Assembly: GCF_028737255.1 (NCBI RefSeq)
Contig: NZ_JAQZAN010000001.1
Location: 310,001 to 374,000 of the forward strand
DNA: 64,000 nt
DNA from: Actinomycetospora straminea
GTDB lineage: Bacteria; Actinomycetota; Actinomycetes; Mycobacteriales; Pseudonocardiaceae
Direction of reading: 5' to 3'
Shown: piece after piece, positions 25,268-34,377 of the stretch
Numbering within the stretch: the stretch's first letter is position 1
Layout of the letters: every line of letters begins with the position of its first letter
The notes under the pieces: model-generated
What the model saw: the letters and a program-made list of their open reading frames with translations, nothing else
Databases searched by the model: none
Told to the model about the DNA's origin: nothing
Program-made: the position numbers and the translations under genes

Positions 25268-26503
25268 ATGAGCACGCACCAGACCGGGGATGCGGCGTCC
25301 GCCGTCCCCGGCAGTGTCCCCGGCGCCGTCCCCGCCTACGTCCTCGGCGGGTACGAGGCCGGGCTGGCCGTGGTCGGGTCCCTGGGCCGCGCGGGGGTGC
25401 CGGTGGTGTCCGTGGTCACCTCGCCGCGCGAGTCGACCCGGCACTCCCGGTACACCACCGCCTGCGTCACCGTCCCCGACCCCGCCGACCGGACCACCGA
25501 TCACGTCGAGGCGCTCCTGCGGCTCGCCGACACCCACGGTCCGGGCGTCATCGTGCCGACCACCGACGAGGGTCTCGAGGCGGTCGCCGCCCACCGTGAC
25601 CTGCTCGCCGCCCGCCACATCGTGGCGTGCGCGGACGACGTCGTCGCCCAGCGCTTCCTCGACAAGCGCATCACCAGCGAGATCGCCGACCGCGTCGGGG
25701 TCGAGGCGCCGCGCACGGTGTCGCCGGGCTCGCCCGACGAGCTCGAGGCGCTCGTCGACCGCCTGCGCTTCCCGTGCCTGGTCAAGCCCGCCGAGAGCTA
25801 CCGCTACAACCGCGCCTTCGGCGTCAAGATGAAGCGCGTCCACACCACCGGCGAGCTGCGCGCCGCGTGGGGCGAGGCGCACGCGCTGGGCATCGTCACC
25901 ATGGTCCAGGAGCTCATCCCGGGCCCGGAGACCGGCGGCGTCAACTACAACGCCTACGTCGTCGACGGCGAGGTCCGCGTCGACATGACCTCCCGCAAGC
26001 TGCGCCTGTCCCCGCCCGAGTTCGGCTACCCGTGCGCGGTCGTCAGCGGCCGCGTCCCCGAGGTCGTCGAGCCGGGTCGCGCGATCCTCGCCGCGATGGG
26101 CGTCGAGGGCTTTGCCAACGTCGAGTTCAAGCAGGACGAGCGCGACGGGCGCTACAAGCTCATGGAGGTCAACGGGCGGCCGAACATGTCCGGCCGGCTC
26201 GCGCCGCGCTGCGGCATCGACTTCCCGCTCCTGACCTACCGCCACCTCGTCCACGGCGAGCTGCCCGTCGCGATGCCCTGGCGCGAGGGCGTGCACTGGG
26301 TCAACGAGTTCAAGGACCCGTCGATCCTGCTCGGGCGCTGGCGCGGCGGCCGGCTCCCGTGGCTCGGCGGCACGAAGCCGTACCTGTCGTCGCGGGTGTT
26401 CGCGACGTTCGACGCCCGCGACCCCGGGCCGTTCGTGGCGCGCACGCGCCAGCGCCTCGGTCCGGACCCCGCGCCCGCGCGGGCGGGCGCCGGGGTGCGC
26501 TGA
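25268..26503 (+). CDS. ATP-grasp family ligase of unknown substrate
   Basis: 411 residues. The N-terminal Rossmann-like part (AYVLGGYEAGLAVVGSLGRAG) precedes an ATP-grasp domain. FPCLVKPAESYRYNRAFG has the ATP-binding Lys; QELIPGPETGG is the hinge. FANVEFKQDERDGRYKLMEV followed by NGRPNMS gives the metal-binding Glu and Asn. Such proteins join a carboxylate to an amine or thiol via an acyl-phosphate. Similar carboxylate-amine ligases occur in exopolysaccharide clusters and may add amino acids to sugars, but the substrate here is not evident. It lies after tRNA-Gln at the right end of the polysaccharide locus. Confidence 0.8.
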   Translation: MSTHQTGDAASAVPGSVPGAVPAYVLGGYEAGLAVVGSLGRAGVPVVSVVTSPRESTRHSRYTTACVTVPDPADRTTDHVEALLRLADTHGPGVIVPTTDEGLEAVAAHRDLLAARHIVACADDVVAQRFLDKRITSEIADRVGVEAPRTVSPGSPDELEALVDRLRFPCLVKPAESYRYNRAFGVKMKRVHTTGELRAAWGEAHALGIVTMVQELIPGPETGGVNYNAYVVDGEVRVDMTSRKLRLSPPEFGYPCAVVSGRVPEVVEPGRAILAAMGVEGFANVEFKQDERDGRYKLMEVNGRPNMSGRLAPRCGIDFPLLTYRHLVHGELPVAMPWREGVHWVNEFKDPSILLGRWRGGRLPWLGGTKPYLSSRVFATFDARDPGPFVARTRQRLGPDPAPARAGAGVR

Positions 26504-26558
26504 GAGGTCCTCCCGCCGGAGCGTTGGTGGAGCTGCCCGGTCGGGTAGCCCCGCCCGC

Positions 26559-27992
26559 ATGGCGAGCACGGACGAGGCCGGCGCCGGGAACGACCAGCAC
26601 GGCCCGCACACCGTCGACGGCGTCACGGTGACGCCCCCGGGACTGGTGCGGCGCGCGGTCACGGCGTCGGGGATCGGGAACGTCACCGAGTGGTACGACT
26701 TCGGGGTCTACGCGTACCTGGAGACGACCATCCAGATCGTCTTCCTGCCGCCCGGCACCGCCGGCGGCCCGGTCATCACCGCCGCGCTGTTCGCCGCGTC
26801 GTTCGTGGCGCGGCCCTTCGGCGGGCTGTTCTTCGGGCCGCTGGCCGACCGCATCGGCCGCACGAAGACGCTCGCGACGACCATGCTCCTCATGGCGATC
26901 GCCACCTTCGGGATCGGCGTGCTGCCCACCTACGCCTCCATCGGCCTGGCGGCGCCGCTCCTGCTGCTCGTGTGCCGCCTGCTGCAGGGGTTCTCCACCG
27001 GCGGTGAGTACGCCGGCGCGATGACGTTCGTCGCCGAGTACGCGCCCGACCGGCGCCGCGGCTTCCTGGCCAGCTTCCTGGAGTTCGGCACGATCACCGG
27101 CTACCTGCTCGGCGCCGCCGTCGTCACCGTGCTCCAGACCGTCCTCGGCGAGAACTCCCCCGAGCTGCTGAGCTGGGGCTGGCGCATCCCGTTCCTCATC
27201 GCCCTGCCGATGGGCATGATCGGGCTCTACCTGCGCTACCGGCTCGAGGAGACCCCGGCGTTCAGCCAGCTGTCCTCGTCGTCGGAGGAGCAGAGCAAGC
27301 AGTCGTTCCGCGAGTTCTTCCGCGCCGCGGCCCGCTACGGCTGGCGCCCGGTGCTCGTCTGCGGCGGCCTGGTGATCGTCTTCAACGTCACCAACTACAC
27401 GCTGACCACCGTCGTGCCCACCTACCTCACCGAGACGCTCGGGCAGTACGGCGCCCCGACACTCACGACGACGACCTCGCACGTCCTGCAGATCGTCCTG
27501 TTCCTCGTGCTCCTGGCCGTCGTGCCCGTCCTCGGCCGGCTCGGCGACCGGGTGGGCCGCAGGCCGATCATCCTCACCGGGTGCATCATGCTCGTGGTGC
27601 TGGCCCTCCCGGCGTTCCTGCTGATGCGCACCGGGTCCATCACCGGCGTCCTCGGGGGCCTGCTCCTGCTGGGCCTGACGATGGTGTGCTTCAACGCGAC
27701 GATGCCCTCGACGCTGCCCTCGCTGTTCAGCACCGGCGTGCGCTACGGGTCGCTCGCGATCACCTTCAACATCGCGGTCTCGGTGTTCGGCGGCACCACG
27801 TCGGTGATCGTCGAAGGGCTGATCGCGCTGACCGGGGTGCTGGTCATGCCGGCGGTCTACCTCATGCTCGCGGCCGTGGTCGGCCTCGTCGCGGTGCGGT
27901 ACCTGCGCGAACCGGGCAGCCGGCCGCTGCCTGGTTCGGACCCCGCGGCGGAGTCGGACGAGGAGGCACGCGAGATCGCCGCGGCGCGCTGA
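26559..27992 (+). CDS. MFS transporter, metabolite:H+ symporter (ProP-like)
   Basis: 477 residues with 12 hydrophobic segments. NVTEWYDFGVYAYLE at the first helix and FGPLADRIGRTKTL between helices 2 and 3 are signatures of the metabolite:H+ symporter branch. RLLQGFSTGGEYAGAMTFVAEYAP belongs to the same branch, which includes ProP. Substrates in this branch include proline, betaine and dicarboxylates; none can be chosen here. The C-terminal tail is acidic but lacks the coiled coil of E. coli ProP. It appears monocistronic and converges with a small minus-strand ORF. Confidence 0.87.
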   Translation: MASTDEAGAGNDQHGPHTVDGVTVTPPGLVRRAVTASGIGNVTEWYDFGVYAYLETTIQIVFLPPGTAGGPVITAALFAASFVARPFGGLFFGPLADRIGRTKTLATTMLLMAIATFGIGVLPTYASIGLAAPLLLLVCRLLQGFSTGGEYAGAMTFVAEYAPDRRRGFLASFLEFGTITGYLLGAAVVTVLQTVLGENSPELLSWGWRIPFLIALPMGMIGLYLRYRLEETPAFSQLSSSSEEQSKQSFREFFRAAARYGWRPVLVCGGLVIVFNVTNYTLTTVVPTYLTETLGQYGAPTLTTTTSHVLQIVLFLVLLAVVPVLGRLGDRVGRRPIILTGCIMLVVLALPAFLLMRTGSITGVLGGLLLLGLTMVCFNATMPSTLPSLFSTGVRYGSLAITFNIAVSVFGGTTSVIVEGLIALTGVLVMPAVYLMLAAVVGLVAVRYLREPGSRPLPGSDPAAESDEEAREIAAAR

Positions 27993-28010
27993 CGTCGCGC
28001 CGGCGAGCCC

Positions 28011-28262
28011 TCAGCGCTGCGAGGCCCGCGGCAGCACGTCGGTGGGCCGCTCGCGGGGGTCGAACGCGCGCGGGTCGGGACCCGGGTCGGCGAGGACGTC
28101 GGCCCACGCGTCCACGGCCAGGGCGACGCCGAGCACGACGGCCATCGCCACGCGGCCGCGGGCGTCGGGCCGCACGAGGCGGGAGCGCCGGTCGGGGAGG
28201 GTCCGGGGCCCCGCGAGGGCGGGGGTCAGCACGGGAGTCGTGCCCGTCGTCGAGCGCGCCAT
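28011..28262 (-). CDS. Possible small hypothetical membrane protein
   Basis: An 83-codon frame from ATG 28262. The N-terminal half is basic, followed by one hydrophobic stretch (RVAMAVVLGVALAVDAWADV) and a Pro/Asp/Arg-rich tail. It fills the gap between the MFS gene and the GGDEF gene and is convergent with the former. No family is recognised. It could equally be a chance ORF in GC-rich DNA. Confidence 0.35.
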   Translation of the reverse strand: MARSTTGTTPVLTPALAGPRTLPDRRSRLVRPDARGRVAMAVVLGVALAVDAWADVLADPGPDPRAFDPRERPTDVLPRASQR

Positions 28263-28441
28263 GGCGGGACAGGATGCCCGAGGCACGGGCCGGACCCGGG
28301 GTGGGTCCGGGGGGCTCCCCGGGACGGGGCAGACTGGGAGCCCGACGATCGGCGCTCCGTCAACCCCGTGGCCGCGCCAACCGCTCGATCGTCCGCACCG
28401 GCTCCCCGCGGGAGGGAACGGTCCGGCGCCGGAGGTGGGTC

Positions 28442-30175
28442 ATGCCCGCGGACCACGGTCGAGCACGCACGCAGGTGCTCCCGCTGACGCACGACGCCCA
28501 CGCGGAGGCCCGCGCCGCCCTGCTCGAGCGGACGGCCGCCGCGGTCCGGACGGCCGGCCTCGTCCCCTCCCCGGACCCCGTCGGCAGCACGAACGAGCTC
28601 GACGCCGTGCTCGAGGCCCCCGCCGCACGGAGCTGCGCGCCGGGCACGCGCGCGCTCCTGCTGCGCCAGAGCCTCGTCGCCCGGGTGCTGCTGGCCGCCG
28701 CACCGGGCTCGCCTCCCGTCCCGCCGGCGGCCCTCGACGAGCAGCTCGACGAGCTCCTCGCCCTGGTCGCCGAGCACGGGCTGTCGCTGTTCGGCGCCGA
28801 CGCGCAGATGCTGCGGGCCCGGCGCGCCCTGCTCGTCGACGACGAGGACGCGGCGCTCACGGCGGTGGCGACGGGCCTCGCGCACCTCGAGGAGCCGGTC
28901 CTCGTCGACCACGCCCCGACCGCCGCCGAGCACCGCCACAACGTTCGCTGCGCCCGCCGCCTCGCCGCGGGCACGCTGGTCTCGCTCGGCCTGCACGACC
29001 TCGCGGGCACGCTCGTCGACCAGGCCTGGGGACCCGTGACGACCGACCGCGAGGGCACCTCCCCGTGCGGCTACGACCGCGTGCGCCTCGGCGTCTCGTG
29101 GGGCCTGCGCCTCGAGCGCGCCGGGCGTCCGGGCGGTGACCGCCTCGCGGTCGCGGCGACCGTCGCCGCCGGCCTGCGTCCGACGACGCCCGAGCAGCAG
29201 CCCCTGCTCGGCGCGGCCGCGGTGCTCGCCGACCCGGCCCGCGGGCCCGCCGCCACCGACGCCGAGCGGGGCCGCGCCCGCCGCGACGCCGCGAAGCTCG
29301 GCCGCGGGGACCCGGTCCCCTCCCAGCACGACCGGCTGCTCGTCGAGCTCGCCCGCTCGCGCGCCCTGGAGCGCGCGGGCGAGGACGAGGCCGCGGTCGC
29401 GGTGCTCGCGGCCCGCCGGGCGCGGCCGCCGCGGGGCGAGGCGAGCCTCATGCTGTCGGTGACCCGGGAGCTGGCGCGGCTGCGCACCCGCGTCGCCGTC
29501 GACGGGCGGGGGCGCCGGTCGGCCGAGGCGGCGCTGGGCGACTACGTCGCCGACCTCGAGGCCGAGCTCTGGGCCCTGCACCGGGCGCGGGCGCTGTCGC
29601 TGCGCACGGGCCTGGCCCACGACCGGCTGCGTCGCGAGCACGGCCAGGTCACCGCCCTCGCCCTGGCCGACCCGCTGACCGGCCTGCCCAACCGCCGCGC
29701 GCTGGACCGGCACCTCGAGGAGGTGCTGGGGCGGCGCGGCGGCGACGGGACGCCGCTCGGGGTCGCGGTGGCCATGGTCGACGTCGACCGCTTCAAGCAG
29801 ATCAACGACACGGCGTCCCACGCCCGCGGCGACGAGGTGCTGCGCGGGGTGGCGACGGCCCTGCGCTCGTCGCTGCGCGCCCCGGACCTGGTGGCCCGCT
29901 ACGGCGGCGACGAGTTCGTCGTCGTGCTGCCGGACACCGCGGTGGGCGACGCGGCCGCCGCGCTGGGCCGGGCCCGGGCGGCGGTGGCGGCGCTGCCGGC
30001 CGCGGGCGCGGTGACCGGGCCGGTGACGCTGTCGATCGGCGTGGTCGCGGCCCGGGACGGCGAGGGTCCCGCCGACGTCCTCGCCCGCGCCGACGCCGCG
30101 ATGTACGCGGCCAAGCGCGCGGGCGGCGACGCCGTGCGCACCCACGACGCGACCGGCGCCGGGGCCCGCCCGTGA
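28442..30175 (+). CDS. GGDEF-domain diguanylate cyclase with helical N-terminal region
   Basis: 577 residues. GGAGGTG before ATG 28442 is a strong ribosome site. Residues 1-400 are soluble, alpha-helical and TPR-like, with no membrane segment. From about residue 410 comes a GGDEF domain: ALADPLTGLPNRRALDRHL, MVDVDRFKQINDT, and an intact GGDEF at residues 488-492. An RxxD (RAPD) five residues before it is the product-inhibition I-site. The enzyme should make c-di-GMP from GTP in the cytoplasm. Lying next to a large exopolysaccharide locus, it could influence its output, but this is only positional. Confidence 0.88.
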   Translation: MPADHGRARTQVLPLTHDAHAEARAALLERTAAAVRTAGLVPSPDPVGSTNELDAVLEAPAARSCAPGTRALLLRQSLVARVLLAAAPGSPPVPPAALDEQLDELLALVAEHGLSLFGADAQMLRARRALLVDDEDAALTAVATGLAHLEEPVLVDHAPTAAEHRHNVRCARRLAAGTLVSLGLHDLAGTLVDQAWGPVTTDREGTSPCGYDRVRLGVSWGLRLERAGRPGGDRLAVAATVAAGLRPTTPEQQPLLGAAAVLADPARGPAATDAERGRARRDAAKLGRGDPVPSQHDRLLVELARSRALERAGEDEAAVAVLAARRARPPRGEASLMLSVTRELARLRTRVAVDGRGRRSAEAALGDYVADLEAELWALHRARALSLRTGLAHDRLRREHGQVTALALADPLTGLPNRRALDRHLEEVLGRRGGDGTPLGVAVAMVDVDRFKQINDTASHARGDEVLRGVATALRSSLRAPDLVARYGGDEFVVVLPDTAVGDAAAALGRARAAVAALPAAGAVTGPVTLSIGVVAARDGEGPADVLARADAAMYAAKRAGGDAVRTHDATGAGARP

Positions 30176-30243
30176 GCGCCGCCCGTAGCCCCGCTCGTAC
30201 CCGTCCCGCCGCACGCCCCGACGGGGCGCCCGGGCCCCGGTCG

Positions 30244-30249
30244 TAGGAT
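30244..30249 (+). promoter_or_regulatory. -10 element (TAGGAT) upstream of glmU
   Basis: TAGGAT fits the actinobacterial TANNNT -10 box and lies about 60 bp before the glmU start. No -35 box is clear. Confidence 0.4.
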
Positions 30250-30310
30250 CGGCCCCGACGAGCCCCGGACCCGGGGCCGACCCGCCACCCGAGTGGGAGT
30301 CACGCCACCG

Positions 30311-31798
30311 ATGCCGCCGAGCCCGACCGCGAGCCCGACCGCCGTCGTCGTCCTCGCCGCCGGTGAGGGCACCCGGATGCACTCCGCGACGCCGAAGGTG
30401 CTCCACCCCGTGGGCGGGCGCAGCCTGCTGGGCCACGCCGTGCACGCGGCCGCGGGCGCGACGCCGGAGCACCTGGTGGTCGTCGTCGGGCACGAGCGCG
30501 AGCAGGTCGGCACCCACACCCTCGGGCTCGCCGCCGAGCTCGACCGCGAGGTCCTCACCGCCGTGCAGGACCGCCGCCGGGGCACCGGCCACGCCGTGTC
30601 CTGCGGCGTCGCGCGGCTGCCCGCCGACCTCACCGGCACCGTGCTGGTCTCGTACGGCGACGTCCCGCTGCTCGACGCCGCGACCCTGCGCGCGCTGGTC
30701 GCCGAGCACGCCGACGGCGGCTACGCGGTGACGCTGCTGACCGCCGAGCTCGACGACCCCCGCGGCTACGGCCGGGTGGTGCGCGACGACGCCAACCAGG
30801 TCACCGCGATCGTCGAGCACCGCGACGCCACGCTCGACCAGCTCGCCATCAACGAGGTCAACTCCGGGGTCTACGCCTTCGACCTCGCGTTCCTGCGCGA
30901 GGCGCTGAGCCGGCTGACCACCCACAACTCCCAGGGCGAGCTCTACCTCACCGACGTCGTGGAGATCGCCGCCGGCGAGGGGCGCGGGGTCGGCGCCGTC
31001 GAGACCGCCGACCCGTGGCTGGTCGCGGGCGTCAACGACCGGGTCCAGATGGCCGACCTCGGCGCCGAGCTCAACCGCCGCCTGCTGGAGCGCTGGATGC
31101 GCGCGGGCGTCACGGTGGTCGACCCGCGCTCGACCTGGGTCGACGTCGGGGTCCGCCTCGAGCGCGACGTCACGCTGCACCCCGGCACCCAGCTGCACGG
31201 GTCGACGACCGTCGCCGAGGGGGCCGCGATCGGCCCGGACACCACCCTCACCGACGTGGTCGTGGGGGCGCGGGCCACGGTGGTGCGCACGCACGGGTCG
31301 TCGTCGCGCGTCGGCCCCGAGACGTCCGTCGGGCCGTTCGCCTACCTGCGCCCCGGCGTGGAGCTCGACGCCCGCGGCAAGATCGGCACGTTCGTCGAGG
31401 TGAAGAACGCCCACATCGGCGAGGGCAGCAAGGTCCCGCACCTGACCTACGTCGGCGACGCGGAGATCGGCGAGGGCAGCAACATCGGGGCGTCGTCGGT
31501 GTTCGTCAACTACGACGGCGTCACCAAGCACCGTACGGTCGTGGGGTCGCACGTCCGCACCGGCTCGGACAACACGTTCGTCGCGCCGGTGTCGGTCGGG
31601 GACGGCGCCTACACCGGGGCGGGCACCGTGGTGCGCGAGGACGTCCCGCCCGGGGCGCTCGCCGTGTCCTCGGGCCCGCAGCGCAACGTCGAGGGCTGGG
31701 TGGCGCGCAAGCGGCCCGGGACGGCGGCGGCCCAGGCGGCCGAGGCCGCGCAGAAGGCGGCGGACGCCGAGGAGCAGACCATGCAGGAGGACCCGTGA
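30311..31798 (+). CDS. glmU: Bifunctional UDP-GlcNAc pyrophosphorylase / GlcN-1-P acetyltransferase
   Basis: 495 residues. The N-terminal uridyltransferase domain has [20 protein letters not shown] and YGDVPLL. The C-terminal left-handed beta-helix acetyltransferase domain has [29 protein letters not shown] and [13 protein letters not shown]. The enzyme acetylates GlcN-1-P and then makes UDP-GlcNAc, needed for peptidoglycan and probably for the local exopolysaccharide. It ends in an Ala/Glu-rich tail as in other actinobacteria. ATG 30311 is used; GTG 30293 is an in-frame alternative. It is followed immediately by prs, a conserved actinobacterial pairing. Confidence 0.95.
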   Translation: MPPSPTASPTAVVVLAAGEGTRMHSATPKVLHPVGGRSLLGHAVHAAAGATPEHLVVVVGHEREQVGTHTLGLAAELDREVLTAVQDRRRGTGHAVSCGVARLPADLTGTVLVSYGDVPLLDAATLRALVAEHADGGYAVTLLTAELDDPRGYGRVVRDDANQVTAIVEHRDATLDQLAINEVNSGVYAFDLAFLREALSRLTTHNSQGELYLTDVVEIAAGEGRGVGAVETADPWLVAGVNDRVQMADLGAELNRRLLERWMRAGVTVVDPRSTWVDVGVRLERDVTLHPGTQLHGSTTVAEGAAIGPDTTLTDVVVGARATVVRTHGSSSRVGPETSVGPFAYLRPGVELDARGKIGTFVEVKNAHIGEGSKVPHLTYVGDAEIGEGSNIGASSVFVNYDGVTKHRTVVGSHVRTGSDNTFVAPVSVGDGAYTGAGTVVREDVPPGALAVSSGPQRNVEGWVARKRPGTAAAQAAEAAQKAADAEEQTMQEDP

Positions 31799-31800
31799 CC

Positions 31801-32778
31801 GTGAGCATGTCGTCGACGCCGAAGAAGAGCCTCATGCTCTTCTCCGGGCGGGCCCACCCCGAGCTCGCCGAGGAGATCGCCAAGGAGCTCGACGTCACGA
31901 TCACCCCGCAGGCGGCGTACGACTTCGCCAACGGAGAGATCTTCGTCCGCTTCGAGGAGTCGGTCCGCGGCTCCGACGCATTCGTGATCCAGAGCCACAC
32001 CTCCCCGATCAACCAGTGGATCATGGAGCAGCTCATCATGATCGACGCCCTCAAGCGGGCGTCGGCCAAGCGGATCACCGCCGTCGTGCCGTTCTACGGC
32101 TACGCCCGCCAGGACAAGAAGCACCGCGGCCGCGAGCCCATCTCGGCCCGCCTCGTCGCGGACATGCTCAAGACCGCCGGCGCGCACCGGATCATGACGA
32201 TCGACCTGCACACCGACCAGATCCAGGGCTTCTTCGACGGTCCCGTCGACCACCTGCTGGCCAACAAGGTCCTCGCCGAGCACCTGCGCGACACCTACGC
32301 CGACCACGACCTCGCCGTCGTCGCCCCGGACTCCGGTCGCGTGCGCGTCGCCGAGAAGTGGGCGGACATGATGGGCGGCGTCCCGCTGGCCTTCATCCAC
32401 AAGACGCGCGACAAGACGCGGCCCAACGAGGTCGCCGCCAACCGCGTGGTCGGTGAGGTGTCCGGCCGCTGCTGCATCCTCGTCGACGACATGATCGACA
32501 CCGGCGGCACGATCGCCAAGGCCACCGAGGCGCTGCTCGCCGACGGCGCGTCCGACGTCGTCATCGCCGCCACCCACGGCGTGCTGTCGGGCCCGGCGGT
32601 CGAGCGGCTCTCGACGTGCGGGGCGCGCGAGGTGATCATCACCAACACGCTGCCCATCCCGGACGACAAGCGGTTCCCCCAGCTCACGGTGCTCTCCATC
32701 GCGCCGGTGATCGCGCGAGCCGTGCGCGAGGTCTTCGAGGACGGGTCGGTCACGAACCTCTTCGACGGCAACGCCTAG
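31801..32778 (+). CDS. prs: Ribose-phosphate pyrophosphokinase
   Basis: 325 residues from GTG 31801. It has YGYARQDKKHRGREPISARL (ATP loop), TIDLHTDQIQGFF, VVAPDSGRVRVAEKW and the PRPP-binding CCILVDDMIDTGGTI. It makes PRPP from ribose-5-phosphate and ATP for nucleotide, His and Trp synthesis. AGGAGG at 31785-31790 serves either GTG 31801 or GTG 31795, which overlaps the glmU stop; ATG 31807 is also possible. The operon with glmU ends at the hairpin at 32798. Confidence 0.95.
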   Translation: MSMSSTPKKSLMLFSGRAHPELAEEIAKELDVTITPQAAYDFANGEIFVRFEESVRGSDAFVIQSHTSPINQWIMEQLIMIDALKRASAKRITAVVPFYGYARQDKKHRGREPISARLVADMLKTAGAHRIMTIDLHTDQIQGFFDGPVDHLLANKVLAEHLRDTYADHDLAVVAPDSGRVRVAEKWADMMGGVPLAFIHKTRDKTRPNEVAANRVVGEVSGRCCILVDDMIDTGGTIAKATEALLADGASDVVIAATHGVLSGPAVERLSTCGAREVIITNTLPIPDDKRFPQLTVLSIAPVIARAVREVFEDGSVTNLFDGNA

Positions 32779-32797
32779 CGTCGCGCCAAGCCGGTCA

Positions 32798-32832
32798 CGA
32801 CACGTCACGCTCCTTCGTCGCGTGACGTGTCG
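32798..32832 (+). terminator. Perfect 13-bp-stem hairpin after prs
   Basis: Bases 32798-32810 pair perfectly with 32820-32832 around a 9-nt loop, 20 bp after the prs stop. There is no T-tract. It is the probable end of the glmU-prs transcript. Confidence 0.65.
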
Positions 32833-32847
32833 GCTGCGGCGGCGCGC

Positions 32848-32853
32848 TAGCGT
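32848..32853 (+). promoter_or_regulatory. Leaderless -10 element (TAGCGT)
   Basis: TAGCGT is followed by exactly six bases and then the GTG at 32860, fitting a leaderless transcript. Confidence 0.5.
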
Positions 32854-32859
32854 TCCGGC

Positions 32860-33471
32860 GTGCCTTTCTGGACCGAGCACGTCGTCCCGCGGATCGTCGA
32901 CGTCGCGCTCGGCGGTGCGGACGTCCGCGCCCTGCGCGAGCGCGCCGTCGCCCGGGCCCGGGGCGAGGTCGTCGAGCTCGGCTTCGGGAGCGGGCCGACG
33001 CTGCCGCTCTACCCCGCGGCCGTGACGTCGGTGCGCGCGGTCGAGCCCTCGGCCGTCGCCCGTCGGCGCGGCTCCCGGCGGATCGCGGCGGCGGGCATCC
33101 CGGTCGAGTACGTGGGCCTCGACGGCGCCTACCTCGACCTCCCCGACGCCTCCGCCGACACCGTCGTCAGCACCTTCACGCTCTGCACCATCCCCGACGT
33201 CGACCGCGCGCTGCGCGAGGTCCGCCGGGTCCTGCGCCCCGGCGGGCAGCTGCTCTTCCTCGAGCACGGCCTGTCCCCCGAGCCCCGCACCGCCCGCTGG
33301 CAGCACCGGCTCGACGGGCTGCAGCAGCGCCTCGCCGGCGGCTGTCACCTGACCCGGCCCGTCGACCGCCTCGTCCGCGACGCCGGGCTGACCGTCACCG
33401 ACGTCGCGCACCCCAGCCTGCGCGCGCCCGGCCCGATGTCCTACCTCTACCTGGGCGCCGCGACCCCGTGA
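32860..33471 (+). CDS. Class I SAM-dependent methyltransferase (Methyltransf_11 type)
   Basis: 203 residues. VVELGFGSGPTLPLYP is motif I, VRAVEPSAVARRRG the acidic strand end, and TFTLCTIPDVDRALREVRRV with RPGGQLLFLEHG are motifs of small-molecule methyltransferases. Relatives are annotated as phospholipid- or ubiquinone/menaquinone-type methyltransferases. The substrate cannot be told here. It stands alone between two hairpins and faces another methyltransferase. Confidence 0.8.
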   Translation: MPFWTEHVVPRIVDVALGGADVRALRERAVARARGEVVELGFGSGPTLPLYPAAVTSVRAVEPSAVARRRGSRRIAAAGIPVEYVGLDGAYLDLPDASADTVVSTFTLCTIPDVDRALREVRRVLRPGGQLLFLEHGLSPEPRTARWQHRLDGLQQRLAGGCHLTRPVDRLVRDAGLTVTDVAHPSLRAPGPMSYLYLGAATP

Positions 33472-33486
33472 TCGGCCCCTGATCGC

Positions 33487-33553
33487 GGTGATCACCAGGC
33501 GGAAACGCACCTCCGCAGGCCCCCTACGCGGGCGTTTCCGCCTGGTGATCACC
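33487..33553. terminator. Long bidirectional hairpin (22-bp perfect stem) between convergent methyltransferase genes
   Basis: Bases 33487-33508 are perfectly complementary to 33532-33553, with a 23-base loop. Each arm contains GGTGATCACC, itself a palindrome, and GCGGAAACGC. It follows the plus-strand methyltransferase stop (33471) and includes the last codons and stop of the minus-strand one (33524). It would terminate both. Confidence 0.75.
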
Positions 33554-34219
33554 CGCAGCCGGCCGGCGGGCGAGGATCGCCGCCTGCGGCAGGGCCGGGG
33601 CGCGGCTGTCGGGCACGGGCTCGCGGACGAGGCGCGCGGTGACGGCGAACCCCGCCTCCACGAGCAGCGCGGCGACGGCGTCGGGGCGCAGGCGGCGGAA
33701 GTCGAGGTCGACGCGGTGGCCGAAGGCCTCGTCGTGGTGCACGACGTCGTCGCCGACCTGGAACCCGAGCAGCAGGTGCCCGCCGGGACGCAACGCCCGG
33801 TGGAACCCGGCGAGGACACCGGGCAGCTGGGCGGGCGGCACGTGGATGAGCGAGTACCAGGCGACGATCCCGCCGAGGTCGGAGATGCCGAGGACGCCCA
33901 GGTCCGCGAGGTCGCCGACGTCGAAGACCAGGTCGGGGTGCTCGCGGCGGGCGAGGGCGACCATGCCCGGCGACAGGTCGATCCCGCGGACGCGCAGGCC
34001 CAGGTCGCGCAGGTGGGCGGTGACGCCGCCGGGTCCGCTCCCGGCGTCGACGACGTCGGCGTCGGGGCCGACCAGCTCGGCGAAGGCGGCGAGCAGCGCG
34101 CGGTCGAGGGGCGCGCGGGCGAGCTCGTCTCGGAAGGTCGCGGTGTACGGCGCGGCGATGGCGTCGTATCCCGCCCGGGTCGCGGCCCGGTCCGGCGGCT
34201 CCCCCACGACCCGGCCCAC
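33524..34219 (-). CDS. Class I SAM-dependent methyltransferase
   Basis: 231 residues from GTG 34219. GYDAIAAPYTATFRDEL at the start and VVDAGSGPGGVTAHLRDLG (motif I) are typical of small-molecule methyltransferases. RGIDLSPGMVALARREHP, AWYSLIHVPPAQLPGVL and RPGGHLLLGFQVG complete the pattern. Substrate unknown. The final residues are encoded inside the terminator hairpin. A TACGCT box eight bases upstream of the GTG suggests a nearly leaderless transcript divergent from rplY; GTG 34207 is an alternative start. Confidence 0.8.
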   Translation of the reverse strand: MGRVVGEPPDRAATRAGYDAIAAPYTATFRDELARAPLDRALLAAFAELVGPDADVVDAGSGPGGVTAHLRDLGLRVRGIDLSPGMVALARREHPDLVFDVGDLADLGVLGISDLGGIVAWYSLIHVPPAQLPGVLAGFHRALRPGGHLLLGFQVGDDVVHHDEAFGHRVDLDFRRLRPDAVAALLVEAGFAVTARLVREPVPDSRAPALPQAAILARRPAAGDHQAETPA

Positions 34220-34227
34220 GACCCGGC

Positions 34228-34250
34228 AGCGTAGGCCCGCCCGGTATCGT
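34228..34250. promoter_or_regulatory. Back-to-back divergent -10 elements
   Basis: On the minus strand TACGCT (34233-34228) lies eight bases before the methyltransferase GTG. On the plus strand TATCGT (34245-34250) lies upstream of rplY, giving a leader of roughly 120 nt. The two boxes are 11 bp apart, so the polymerases would compete. Confidence 0.45.
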
Positions 34251-34377
34251 GGACCGCGCACTTCGGCGAGGGCCGGTCACGACGACCGGCCGTGATCGAC
34301 GCGGTGCGGCCTCCCGGTCGTCCGGGTCCCGGCCGCGCGCGGCGCGCCGACCAGGGACGACAGCAGGAGAGATCAGC

